Source: Phaeosaccion multiseriatum (Eukaryota; Ochrophyta, other classes). From it: a DNA stretch of 64,000 bases. The position numbers and the translations under genes are program-made. Positions 44,387 through 55,956 of this stretch are shown here, one piece after another. The stretch's first letter is position 1; every line of letters begins with the position of its first letter. The stretch lies in the NCBI GenBank assembly GCA_965112735.1, contig OZ218951.1, positions 3,844,001-3,908,000 of the forward strand. Reading direction: 5' to 3'. The notes beneath the pieces were generated by a model that ran no database searches, had not been told where the DNA came from, and saw only the letters and a list, made by a program, of their open reading frames with translations.

Positions 44387-44608
44387 TGGCCCCTTTGGGC
44401 GAGTAGCGACGCTGGACAACCAACCAACACGTAGGTAGGAGTGTCAGTTCCCTTCCTAAGCTGCTCAAGACCTCGGTAAAAGAAAGAGGGATGTGGTTCA
44501 GGGTTGTAAGGAGAAAGATCGAAATGGATTGTTAAAAGCTTCTTTTTTTCTTTTTTCTTTCTTTCACTCTCCTTCAAATTGCTGCACTAAGCATGATATC
44601 AGCGGCAT

Positions 44609-47600
44609 TCAGCTGTCTTCGTAGCCTTCCCGTTCCCCTTGCAAGAGCGCAGTCCACTCGAGGTAGGCCCTGCGCAAAGCCGCCACGCCGCTCTGCCCGA
44701 GGCCGGAGGATAGTCCTTCGGGACACGGCTGCTCGAGGAACAGGCGCACGGCAAGCAGCATAGAGCTCCGTTCGGACGGGGGCCTGGCGGTCAACGCCAC
44801 TACAGGATGGGCCCCTTGCTGCGGGCCGCCCTCTGCCTCCGCCTCCACCTCCGCCTCAGTGCCGATGAGGAACCCCGCCTGCCGAGCCGATACCCGTAAC
44901 GACCCGGGGGGGGCTGCATCCCCGACGTCCCCCCTGCCGCACAGCTGCAAGAGCCTAGTCTCTGCCTGGAGCAGCTCTGGAGAGGAGCAGAGCCCTGCCT
45001 TACCCCCCCTCAACACTGCATCCAGGCTGAGATTCAACACGAGGGTCGTCGCCAGCGCCAGCGCTCCCCCCGCGGGTGTCATGGAGAGGCTTTGCGTCGT
45101 CGCTGCGCTGGACCCCGCTTCTCTTCCCCCTTCCCCTCCTCCCTCTCCTCCGCGGGACAGCATGGGCGAGACAGGCGAGCCTAGCAAGCGCGTGATGCAT
45201 CGCAGCGCCCGCATGGCCACGTCCAGAGACCCCGCTGCTCCTGCTGCTGCTCCTGCTGCTGCTCCTGCTGCTGCTCCTCCTACCCGCTGCAGCTGGCGAG
45301 CAAGTACAGCGTACACGTGGCAGCACAGGGAGTCTACCCAAGCTTCGCGCGGTAGAAGCAGAGGCTGCATTGAAGCAGACATGTCGCTAGCAATGTCCAT
45401 CACCAGCTGCAGAAGCCACCTTAAGCGGAGGCCAGACGCCGCCGCCTCGAAGCCGTCCCTCCGCTGCTCCATCGATAAAACGTACGTGGGCAGGGCTCTG
45501 AGAAGGTCTCGAAAGTAGTAGGAGCGCAGGCCTGACACTTTGCGCTCGGCTTGCGACCGTGTCTCTGGTGGCAGGGACAAAGTCACGCGATCAACAGCAG
45601 CCGCCAGGCCAGAGCTGCGGTGCTGGGCCCGGTCCATGTTCAGCTTTGGATGGTAGTTGTGGAGCCCCGCAAGACCCGTCGCAAAGGACACGAGCACGGC
45701 CTGCTGGTCCTTGCCGCCAGAGGCAGTGATGCCGTCGGGAAGCACTCCGGTGGCACGGTCCAGTAGAGCCTTGAACCATGCCACATTCGGTGGTGCATGG
45801 AATGGCGTCTGGGAGAGGGCCACCAAGAGGTCAGGAATGTGCTTCAGCCCATGGCGCAAGAGGTTGCGATCAAGCTTCGCTTTGCCTTGATCCTGCCAAT
45901 TGTAATCGTCGGTGACACAACAGGGAAGGAGCACAAGCGGGGCGTGAGAAAAGCACAGCACAAGCGTCAGCGTCACGAAGCGTGAGCAAAAAGAAAAGCA
46001 AGGCAAAAGCGTCGCTGGAGGGAAGACGCGACTGACCTGTGGTGCTGCTTCTTGCCCTTCCTGCTCAGCAATGTCGTCGCCTGCCGCAGGCCCCGCCGGG
46101 GATCGAACGAGTCCAGGGAAGAAGCTCTCGACCAGCGTGGCCAAGAGCCCACTCTGCCTCATGCCGAAGGCGCACTGCCTGGCCAGCATGCCCACCACAG
46201 AGAAGCTCACGATGCAAGCGGCGCGCTGCAGCCATGCCAGAGCAGGAGCCCCTCCCCCATTCGAAGCGGTCAGCGAAGTGGTCAGTAGCCACCTCCATTC
46301 CTTTCGCACAAACACCCCCTGAAGAAAGCGCTTGGCGGCCGAGAGCGTGGTGTGGACGAGGGCTCTTGCCTGCTCTTTCTGCTTGTGGCTGCCCGTCCGA
46401 AGCGTGGTGGCCACCCCGCCAACGATGTGTGCCAAGTGGCGCACTCGAGCCAAGAGGCGCCGCTCGAAGGGCTGCAAGGACGACTCGCCGAGGTCCTGCT
46501 GAACTTGTGATGCCGCTACTACGCCAGGAAGCAGTCCCAGCGCAAGAAGCCGCACAGAGAAGGCGTGCATACCATTGCGAAGCATATCGACAAGCTGCTC
46601 CGTGCCTTCCTCTCGCTGACCGGCTGGGCTGGCTGGACACGGGAAGGTCAGGGGGTCGAGCACAGCAGAGGTCCACAGCCCCAGCGCCTCCCACTCCACG
46701 CCCTTCAACAGCTCAGTCGCCTCCGCCGAGCTCGCCTGCTCCAGCACTGCACAGAAAAAGGCCGCAGCAAGCAGTCTTTGCTGGGGCTTGAAGGGGTCGA
46801 ATTCAAAGTGCTTGTGCAGGTGCAAATGCCTTGTCACAATGTCGCGACCCTCTGCCGCCCTCCCAGCGCGAAGAAGCACGAGTGCCGCGCCTGCTTGGAG
46901 TCGCAACACCCCCGCATCTGCCCATTTCTCCACAGCGGGGACGAATAGGTTGCGGGAAGCACGGGTCCATCGGTACTCAATCAACCCACGCAGGGCAGGG
47001 ACAAGTTGCTCCGCGACAAGCTGAGCAGCAGCAAGCTCACCAGACGTAAGAAGCATGTCCAGACCGGTCAGGTCAGTATCGCTCACGTCTCCTTCGAACT
47101 CCTCCTCCTCCTCTGTGCTGATCTGCTGCTGCTGGTGGTGCTGGTGCTGGCCTTGGGCAGGGTCCTGCGGAGGGACATTTCCCGCCACAAGAGCTCCTTC
47201 CGACTGTTCCTGATGGTCGTCCTCCCCCCTCCGTCTCTCCCTCCATGGTGCCGGCACCCACGGCAGTGTACAGTAGCTCAAAGCAGCCAAAATACCCATG
47301 CCGCCAGCCTCGTCCAGCCACTTCCAGAGGGAAAACATGTGGGTAATAGCCGGCGAAAAGTCACTGCCCATGCTGCTGCCGCTGCTGCTGCTGCTGCCAC
47401 CGCTCCTACCCCCACCCCCAACCCCCTCCCTGGAAGTAGCCACGCGCAGTGCCAGGAGGGCCGAGCCGACCGCTATCGACAAGGTGGCCAGCGGGCGCTC
47501 CATCACACCCGAATTGGCCTGGTGAAAGCACACGTATCCCTTGCGCTCGAGCTCGCTCACCTCCTGTTGGAGCAGCGCCTGGGCCGTGTCCAAGCAGCCC

Positions 47601-50600
47601 CTTAGAATCTGCTGCAGGGCCCCGCTCCAGCAGTCCTCCTGCTGCGGCCCTCCCTCCTTGGCGCAAAACACCGCGTACAGGTACGCCGCCGCCGGAGCAA
47701 ACAAGGCCACGTAGCGCGCAGTGTCCGTGTGCTTTCGAGTCTCCTCTGCTGCCACACCCAGAAAGAGAGGCATGATTTTCGTGCTCGGAACCTGCCCCCC
47801 GGCCGCAAAGTGCAATAGCACAGTCAGCACCACTCGCGCGCTATCCGCCGCACCAAAGGCCGAGGAAGAGGAGGAGGATGCGTTGTAGAGCTCATTCAAG
47901 AAGCGATTGCGCTGGAAGGCACTCTTCAGCCGCTGGCCTACACGCGTCACAACGGCGGCCACAAGTTTGCACACCTCCTCCTCTTCGTCCTCTTGCGGGC
48001 ACAAGTCTGCCCACACCTCCTCCTCCTCTTCTCCCTCTTTTGCCACGGGGAGGGAAATGTGTGTGTGATGGCGGCACGCGCTGGTGGCGACAAGTCCCCT
48101 CAGCAAGGGCCCATACTCAACTCCGGGCCTACCGTGCTGCCCGAGACCAGCCATCGCGGCCACAGCTCGCCCGCCACCTCCCCGCCTCCGCGTAGCTGCG
48201 GCTGCTGTTGCAAGGCGCCCACTTAGCCTCTGGACGCCCAAAAAGAGGTGTTGGACAATGGGCTTGTCCACGGCCCAAAACTCGGACAGGGCAAGAACCC
48301 TCTCGAGAATCACTCGCACATGAACTGCGGGTGCGATGGCCTTCATGCCGCTTGCCATGACCATGTCCATCCCCGCATCGCTGTACTGGCATCGAGTGGC
48401 GTCCGCAAGGACCTCCTTCCAGTGCTTCAACGCCAAGTCTTCCCGCTCCTGGGCCTGCTCACTGCCAGGACCAGCAGCTGGTGGGGGGAGGACGGCACCA
48501 AATTCCAGCAGAAAAGGCGAACGCGTAAGCAACGCGCGAACACACATCCACTGCGCGCTAGACACTTCTTCCCACCGCTTCTTTGGCTGAGACTCGCCTC
48601 CACCCTGCCCAGCAAAAGAAGCCGCGGCCTTCGCCCCAAAGCGGCGGCGGTACAGGCGAAAGAGGTCAATCACGACTTTCCAGACCGTCTCGATGGATGC
48701 CTTACCGCCGCCACACCAGGGGAGAGTATCAATCCAGCAACCGTCCGATCCTCCAAGCATGGGGCTGAAGAAAGACAGAAGAATGCCCCACAATCCCACC
48801 GCCGCGGGCTTGCCAGGCTCCATGGGTACTTGCACGGCCGGTAACGGCGAAAGGCACCACCTTGCATCGCCGTCGGAGTCCCACCCGTCCAGTTCGATCA
48901 TCAGCGCTTGCCATAAGTCCCTCTCCCCGTCCATCAACACTTCATGAGTCTCGCTCAGCCCTCTGCTCCCCGTCAGGGAAGCGGCCATGACGCGCATGAG
49001 CAGCAGCTCCTTCACAGCCCAGCGGGCATGAAGTAGCCTCATCGACTCCTCTCCCCCCGCCCTTGGTGACCAGGTGTCGGCAAACGACAGCCAGCGCGCC
49101 AAGTGTCGGTGCAACACAAGATGCATCCTTAGTTCGGCTCTCGCTGCTACTGCGGCTGCTGCTGCTGCTGTAGCTCCCGACCCCTCGCCTTGTTGGGCCT
49201 CGTTTCGGTTCGTTGCCCTCTCAAACATTGCTGAAAGATCCCAGTGGCGGGCCAAAATGAGGGAAAATACTCTGCTGCCAGCCTTCCCCACTGCAAGGGC
49301 GGTCGGGCTCAGGGGAGGCGCCACTGCGATACGTCCGGCGACAAGGGCCAAGGCCTGCAGCAGCTGCTCATCGTCACCGTCGTTGCCACCCTCTTCCACG
49401 CGCTGGTAGAGCCAGTCTGTCAAGTCTTCCGTCGGCAGCTCGGACAGGAAAGAGCGCCCTCGTTGCCCTCCTTCGCGCTGGCGGGAAGGCCTGCTGGCCG
49501 GCACTATCAAAGCTTCGTCACTGTCCGAGAGCGCGAACAGCTCACCACTGTCAGCGTCATTGTTGGAAAGACCACCATCGCAAAGGACTGAATTACGGAC
49601 ACGAACATCCGCCTGCTCCATCTCCGGCGTTTCTCTTCTTTCCAGAGTCTCCTCTGAGACTCTACGCACCTCTCGCCCTCCTGCTTGCCGCGTTTCGTGT
49701 CGTGCTGGTCCTCCTGTCCCCCTTCTTCTCCCCTGTACAGACGCCCCTCGCGCCCTCCTCCTTGCCCCGTTTCGTGTCGCCCTCCTGCTCTGCCCCCCTC
49801 TTCTCCCTGGACAGCGGTCTTCCTCCTCCGCATATTCCCCAGGCCGTCCCAGTCCTTCTTCGACAAAGGATGTGAGCCCCTGTACTGGGGAGACGAGGTG
49901 CTGGTGCCCTTTTGTCGGGGTGCGCGCCCTCCTCCTTGCCCCGTTTCTTGTCGTGCTCGCCCTCCTCCGCTCTGCCCCCCCTCTTCTCCCATGGACAGCG
50001 TGTCTTCTCTTCTTCGTTCTTCTGCATATTCCCCAGGCCGCCTCCCAGTCTTCCCAACGAGGTCTTCGACAAAGGATGTGAGCGCCCTCGTACCTGGGGA
50101 TGAGCCGAGGTGCTGGTGCTCCTTTTGTCGGGGTGTGTTCTGCTGCCTCCTCCATTCGCCACCCCCCCCATGCCCTCCAATCCTACCACCCCCACCACGA
50201 GAGAAATCCTGTCCCACTGACGAGACTTGGCGCTTCCTTGAGGCGTTTCGCTGTTCCTTGGCTCCTCCCTCCCCACGAGGCCGCTTTCCTCCTCCTTGTC
50301 CGTCTGGCTCCCACACGTTCCTTCTCTCGCCTGCACCTCTGACCGACATGGGGCTTCTCTTCCTTCGCCTTGCCGTTGGTGCTCGCCCCGAGGCCTTCGG
50401 CCCAGAATCATCGCTGCTGCTGCTGCTGCTGCTCTCGCTCTCGCTCTCCAATGCATCCAAGAGGTCCTTCTTCAGCTGCTGCAGCTTGCGCTTCTCCCCC
50501 TCCCCACGCTCAGAATACTCCTTCAGATCCAGGTCCTCTTGAATCATCCACGCTTCATTGGCTTGTCTCTCACGCCCGTGAGCCCGCGAGTCAAGCTTCT

Positions 50601-52752
50601 CCATCTTCTTGAGACAATATTCGATAACCTGTGGAAGGGGGGGGGGGGTAGGAGGTATAGTGGGCGTGTCATGCATCGTATCATGCCGTCGCCGATTCCC
50701 TCCCCCCCTCCGATACCGAGCGAGGACTCACATCGAACTTGGTTTTGTGGATCTTCAAGTGGTAGGCCACCGCTCCTTCGATGCCCGCCACAAGCTCTCG
50801 TCCTTCCGCTTTGTCGAGCGAATCACCAAAGCCTCCATGAGGCGCTGGAGTAGCGGCGCTCACGGGGCCCTGGCCCGGGCCAGCCCCGTCTCTCGACGCG
50901 AGAAGGTGCTTCACAGCCTTTTCGAGCCTCCGAACTTTCCTCTCAAGCTTGGCGATCATGACGTGTTTGACAAAGTTCTTGCACTTGGTGACGGTGTGGC
51001 GCAGCAACTCTGCGCTGGGGCCTTTCCTCAGTGCCTTGGGTATGTTCGGCAAGAGGTCAGCCGGCAGAGCTCTTGCAATGGCCTCTCCCTCATCCACGAG
51101 AAAGCGCCCGCCATCATCCGACTCGTCCAGCACATTGACATCGGAATCATAATCCTCATCCTCTTGCTCCTCCTCATCCTCCTCCTCGCTACCGTCGTCT
51201 GTTGCCCCGCTCTCCTCTGAATCACTAATTGTAATGAACTTTCTGCTCGAAACATTCTCTCTGTGAGGCACCGGTCTCTGTCGCTGCCTTCGGCTCGACG
51301 TGTCGTGTGTGAGTCGTCGACGTCTGCGTCTACCCGCGCCGGCAAGCTCGTAGGCGCTCCTTCTTTCCCTGCGTACTTCGCTCTCTTGCCGTTGCCCGCC
51401 GACTCGGAAGGCGGGATCGTTGGATTGTACGTGGCCGCAGTGTCGAAAGAAGGAGGGGCAGAACTCGCAGCGCCCCATGCGGTCCCGCTTTGCCTGCTCC
51501 TCCGAATAGTCGTACGGGTGCAAGTAGCACTCGTTGACCCGCTTCTCGCCCCCCCCCACCCCGTATCTGACATACATACACGCACACATTACATGAGTTA
51601 GTAGTTCAGCCACTCTCAGCAGTGCGAGGAGGAGGGGTAGCGCGTCCATCTTACCTAATGCTAAAGTACCACTGTCCATCGTCGGAGCGCACCGCTGTTG
51701 TTATCCTACCCACCCCACCCTCCTTGTTCATTCCAACCCCCGTGCGAGCATCAACGCGAACGTGCTGGCCCTCCTTAAAGGGAGCCTCCGATCTGACTTG
51801 TGCCGTTGGTGCTGCCGTTGGTGCTGGCGTTGGTGCTGCGGCTGCTCCTTCTACTGCTGCTGATGTTGATGATGACGGTGCTGCGTCCATTGTTGTTGTT
51901 GCTGCTGCTGCTGCTGCTGCTGGTGCCGCCGCCTCTTCCATTGCTCCTGGTGCTTCTGCTGGGGCTACTGCTGGTGCTCCTACTGGTGCTACTACTGGTG
52001 CCGCTCCTCTTGGTGCTGCCGCCGTGGCGACCACTGCTGGGGCGCAGGGGAGGCTGACCACTTCTTCGGGCTCTGCCTGTGGACGAGATGACACTCTGCT
52101 GTCGTTAACCCCATTGCGAGGTGGCCCGTCATTATCATCCTGGGCACTTCCTGACGCGTTCTCTCTCCTCTCCTTCTCCCTCTTCAACTGTGCACAGGCG
52201 CGCAAAATCTCATTCTGCTGCTCGAGCGCTCCTTGGCTTGCGCTCCATCGGAGAGCGAGGCAGTCGCCGCACTGCTTGATGAAGTCGCCGCACTCGGCAC
52301 ACCGAACCCCCCCGCGCTTTACTCTGCCTCTAGCGACCTGCAAAAGAAGGGGTGAGTTTACATTTCTTTAAACCACAACTTGCAGTGGTAAAGCCGAGCG
52401 AAGACCACCTTACCTGCTTCGGCTTGAACAAGAAGCAGCCGTCCACCTTCTTTTCACTCCCGCCCAAAGTATACTTGACGTCGTAGTAGCTTCCTGGGTG
52501 GACACCGATAACCAGACCCGCGCCACCTGCCTTGTACTCCTTGCGGCATCGAGAGCCGACGTGGACGAAGTCCCCAGTGGCAAAGCCCGGCAAAGCGTCA
52601 GGCCCCTCCTCCTCGAGAATCTTCCTGTTGCGCAGCACCCACACGGGGTCCACGTCCGTGGCGTAGCGGCGAACGTATTCAATCCGCGCGCGAAATTCAG
52701 CAGACAAGGCAGTTTGTTCCCCTGACAAATCCTTCGAAGCCACGTCCTCCAT
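44609..52752 (-). CDS. Very large chromatin/DNA-repair-type protein, possible Mms22-like
   Basis: Minus-strand exons 52752-52414, 52337-51655, 51566-50732, 50628-50094, 49653-46037 and 45892-44609 join in phase to give about 2430 aa. The N-terminal part has two SH3/Tudor-like modules with GDFVHVGSR…YYDVKYTLGG and EGQHVRVDARTG…WYFSIRYGVGG, each followed by Cys clusters (CAECGDFIKQCGDC; CYLHPY…CEFCPSFFRHCGH) that likely bind zinc. A Lys/Arg/Ser-rich linker follows. The long C-terminal part is helical and low in motifs; its general look (e.g. WKVVIDLFRLYRRRF) recalls Mms22/Mus7 replication-repair proteins, but this is weak. The 4th-5th exon join across the repeat region (GT at 50093, AG at 49654) is inferred from phase and is the least certain part. 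Product and role are unproven. Confidence 0.6.
49660..50150. repeat. Tandem direct repeats of about 170-210 bp
   Basis: Segments carrying CTTTTGTCGGGGTG, the CACATCC(T)TTTGTCG-type word and GCGCCCTCCTCCTTGCCCCG recur at about 170-210 bp spacing, with a shorter third copy about 75 bp further on. The unit sits in the proposed intron of the large chromatin-protein gene and stays open in several frames. Confidence 0.75.
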
Positions 52753-52974
52753 CCCCTTCCCCCACTACACTATGCCGCTGTTGCTTTCATTCATTCATAC
52801 ACAGGAGGTTAGGAGGGAGAGGAGAGAGTTATTGGAGAAAATGGAGAGGGAGAGGCCTGCCGATTTTGAGTAAAGCAGAACTACACCCCAGTCGGGAGTC
52901 CCTCTTATAGCCCATACGCCTCCAGTTGCCCACCTCAGTGCTCACGAAGGTCTCACAGCGGGAGAAAATCAGCC
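52753..52974. promoter_or_regulatory. Bidirectional promoter region, large protein / NFU
   Basis: 222 bp between divergent start codons. It contains a short CATT repeat (about 52785-52800) and A/G-rich sequence. Confidence 0.5.
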
Positions 52975-54399
52975 ATGAAGGTGCTCCAAGCCGTGGTGCT
53001 GGCCAACCTCTCCGCTTCCGCAGTGGGATTCGTGGCTCCGGCATGTAGTGCAGCAGCAGCAGGGAGTAGTTTGGGGCGGAGGGGAAGGTCCGGAGCAAAA
53101 TCATGTGCCACTGCAGAGCTGCATAGTCGCAGCAGCGGTGCCGGGCAGTTGAGGACTCGCAGGCGTGTAGCGCTAAGCAGTAGCGCAGAAGAGGTCACGC
53201 CTGAGATTGAGTCCCCCTTCTCAGCGTCGGGAGCTGATATTGAGTCCCCATTTGCCGGGGGGGGTGCTGCGGAAGGGCTCGAGGATGATGGCGGGCCTTT
53301 GCCGCTGACGCTGGACAACGTGGAGATGGTGCTTGATAAGATGCGACCGTACCTCATGAGCGACGGCGGTGAGTCTCGGAGAGCTCGGGGGGAAATAAAT
53401 TAGGGATCACGGCAAAAGGGGGGGCGGCGAGGAGGAGGAGGGTGGCAGACACTCATATCGGAGAGGGATTGATTGTTGCTGAAGGAAGTGGTCCATAGGG
53501 AAGGAAACGGGACACTTGGACACGCGCTCCCTATGAGGAAGGGTAGGACAGGCCGTGGCTTCAAGCGGAGTGCGTGTCAAATTTCTTGCGTGCTGTGCTC
53601 TCTCCGTGGGGCGAGTAGGAGAAGTGGAACAGACATTCGTCGGGGAGAGATTGATTGTTGCCCAAGAAACTTGGCACTTGAGGGTGCGCATCCTTTGGGG
53701 AAATACAAGACAGAGCACTCCGCTTGAAGCCACCAAGCGAGTGCGCTAGCGTTTTGTGGAAGGGCTGTGGTCTCCTCTCCGTGTGGCAAGGGCAGGAGAG
53801 TGGGAGTGAGTATCTGGTGCTTCCTTTTCTTAATTTTTGTTCCCGTCCGTACCTACCTCTATCTCGTTTCTGTCACTTTCAGGGAACGTAAGAGTTGTGG
53901 AGATTGACGGGCCGGTGGTGAAGTTGGAGCTGGAGGGGGCGTGCGGCTCATGTCCCAGCAGCACCATGACGATGAAGATGGGGCTGGAGCGGTCATTGAG
54001 GGAGAGGATCCCAGAGATCTCGGCTGTGGTTCAGTCCATCCCGGAGGGCCCCGAGCTGTGTGAGGAGGAGGTGGAGAAGGTGTTGGACGGAGTGCGGCCC
54101 TTCCTGAGCGTGGCCGGAGGGTCCATCCATATTGACAGGTGAGCCGCAGTTTCCGAAGCATGGGATTGCCCCCTGCCCCTTACACCCTGTCTTACCCCCC
54201 CCCCCCACCCCATCTCTTCCCCCCTCTCCCCCCTTTCGGTGGCTGCTCCTTTAGTCTTCGCGGCCTGACAGGCATGCAGCCTGCAATCCTGCTGAGGATG
54301 GAGGGTAAGAGCTCTTCCCTCCGCTCCGTCAAGATGGAGATTATGCAGCGGTTGCAGAAGAACTTCATGACCCCAGGCATGCGTGTAGAATGGGTTTGA
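52975..54399 (+). CDS. NFU-type iron-sulfur cluster scaffold, plastid
   Basis: Exons 52975-53368, 53883-54138 and 54255-54399 join in phase to give 264 aa. The start is a signal peptide ending SAVGFVAP, a clear heterokont plastid-import motif. The NifU C-terminal-like domain (about 110-185) carries LDKMRPYLMSDGG, then VVEIDG and ACGSCPSS with Cys152 and Cys155, the cluster ligands. A second, degenerate NFU domain (VEKVLDGVRPFLSVAGG, about 190-264) lacks the Cys pair, as in plant NFU1-3. The protein should assemble 4Fe-4S or 2Fe-2S clusters and pass them to photosystem I and other plastid proteins. The first intron contains a 19-bp inverted repeat. Confidence 0.95.
53555..53733. repeat. 19-bp perfect inverted repeat in NFU intron
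   Basis: GTGGCTTCAAGCGGAGTGC at 53555-53573 is matched by its exact reverse complement at 53715-53733, enclosing 141 bp. A shared ATTGATTGTTGC word also occurs just outside and inside the element. It looks like a small palindromic element or a MITE remnant, but no target-site duplication is obvious. Confidence 0.75.
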
Positions 54400-54534
54400 G
54401 CCTCTTGCGTTGTCCCTCCGAGATATTCACATAAGTTAATTGAATTCAATTTTGTAACCGTAATTTTTTTTAAAAGCTAGCTCTGGCGAGAAAGCCCTCG
54501 GGGATGCCACGAAAGTTTGTGTATTGCGCTCGAC

Positions 54535-55641
54535 ATGGGCAAGAGTCGCAAAGTGCTCGCTGCAGCTCAAGAGAAGCACGTAAACGGACGGGCCGGCAGC
54601 TCAGAGACGGACAATAGAAGACAGAACTTTCGGAAGGAGGGCGACGTGCAGTGCATCAACTCTGAGATTCTTGACGCTCAGAAGCACACGAGAACCCTAA
54701 GTGCATCTGCCAGGAAACGCGCTCGCTCAAGCGATGTCGAAAGACCGGAGAGTAGCAACTCTTTTAGGTCCAAGGGGGCGATGGGGGAGGCTGATCTCGT
54801 CCTCGCCAGGGCCGAAGGCCGAGCAGCCTTTCCGGGCCCAGACGTGTCCAGAAACAGTCATGCCTCGGGCGTCCAAAGGATGACCAAGGCTCTCCAGGAA
54901 ATGAAGCAAGGGCCGAGCCTCATCAGCGACGCGATATGCATTGGGGGCAACGAAGACGCCTTCAATGCTCAGCAGCTGAAGCTGATGGGAGTGACGCACA
55001 TTCTCAATACCGCTGTACAAATACCCAACTACCACGCCAAAGAATTTGTGTATCTCAAGGTCGACCTTATCGGTAGGTCAAAACAAGAGTAAGCTTGTCT
55101 CTGGACTCGTCCATTTACACCCATCCACCCATCCTCTTGTGCGCTGCAGACCACCCGGATCAAAAGTTGGAGCCCTTCAAAGACGCGGTGCTCAAATTCT
55201 TGAGCCATTCAGACGAGATCGGCGGCAGGACGCTGGTGCACTGCGTGGCAGGGTGTTCCCGCTCCGTGTCATTTGTGCTCATGCATCTCATATGCAACAA
55301 AGGATGGTGGCTCAAAGATGCCTGGGATCACGGTGAGTTGAGAGCCTCTGCCCTCTGATGGCAAACAATGACTGAGAAACGCTCGGAATCATCTTATACA
55401 CGAAGAAAACACATGCTTGCTCCTCCTCTGCACCCATGAAGTACTCTTGCACCGACCGCAGGCCTACCCAAACGAAGGCTTTCGCTACGAGCTCGCGATG
55501 CTAGAGGTCAAGGTGCACAACAAGTCGAGCGTCAATCAGCTGCGTGGGGAGGAGTGGAATTTCTATGCTTGGAACGTCATAAAGCGGTCCTTCCCCTCTC
55601 ATGCCGTGGTCGAGTCATCGGGGTGTTGCATCCTCTCCTGA
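54535..55641 (+). CDS. Dual-specificity phosphatase with C-terminal CaaX box
   Basis: Exons 54535-55072, 55150-55332 and 55442-55641 join in phase to give 306 aa. The N-terminal about 120 residues are polar and likely disordered. The DUSP domain follows: ISDAICIGGNEDAFN, LMGVTHILNTAVQIPN, a D-loop in FVYLKVDLIGDHPDQ, and the P-loop HCVAGCSRS (Cys211 nucleophile, Arg217), then PNEGFRYELAMLE. It should remove phosphate from Tyr and Ser/Thr, for example on MAP kinases. The protein ends CCILS: the last four residues, Cys303-Ile-Leu-Ser, form a farnesylation-type CaaX box, with another Cys before it for palmitoylation. The last exon starts at a non-consensus GAAG acceptor chosen to keep the PNEGF motif in phase. 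Confidence 0.9.
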
Positions 55642-55956
55642 ATGAGGGGTGTTGGTTTCACGGACAACGGATCAATCAATATGTCTTCTCGGCGGGACAT
55701 GGTTGGCTTTGACGGCGGTAGCAGCAGCAGCAGCAGCAGTAATAGTAGAAGGCAGCCCGCTGGAGCTATCACTCAGACAGCATGCCTTGTCAGCCTTGAC
55801 TCGCTGCGGGCCCAAAACAGACTTGAGAAGGAAAACGTGCACACCAATCACAGCAGCTCTGGGCCACAAAAAATGTGTACTGAAAATAGACACCTGGGTA
55901 GAGCTCCTCTCACCCACTACTGCAATGTGAGACGACAGATTAGATAATTTCAAGTC
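55642..55956. other. Intergenic between converging genes, no gene seen
   Basis: A short (CAG)n tract near 55722-55740 gives chance open frames; this stretch should hold the two 3' UTRs. Confidence 0.45.

Noticed and set aside
45895-46030. Continuous coding through 45893-46036 in the large gene
   Set aside because: The segment is a 144-bp in-frame insert rich in Phe, Leu, Cys and Val, bounded by CAG-GTCAGT and GGCAG; it is better read as an intron.
49660-50150. CRISPR-like array of repeats
   Set aside because: Repeats are long, imperfect and without uniform spacers; this is eukaryotic DNA.
44609-50155. One 1848-aa protein starting at 50155
   Set aside because: Its first about 170 residues are repeat read in a frame that differs from the upstream coding exons; the phase-correct join from 50094 to 49653 gives a single longer gene.
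49685-50542. Pro/Ser/Arg-rich plus-strand frames opposite the large gene
   Set aside because: They are shadows of the tandem repeat and of the Arg/Gly-rich minus-strand coding sequence.
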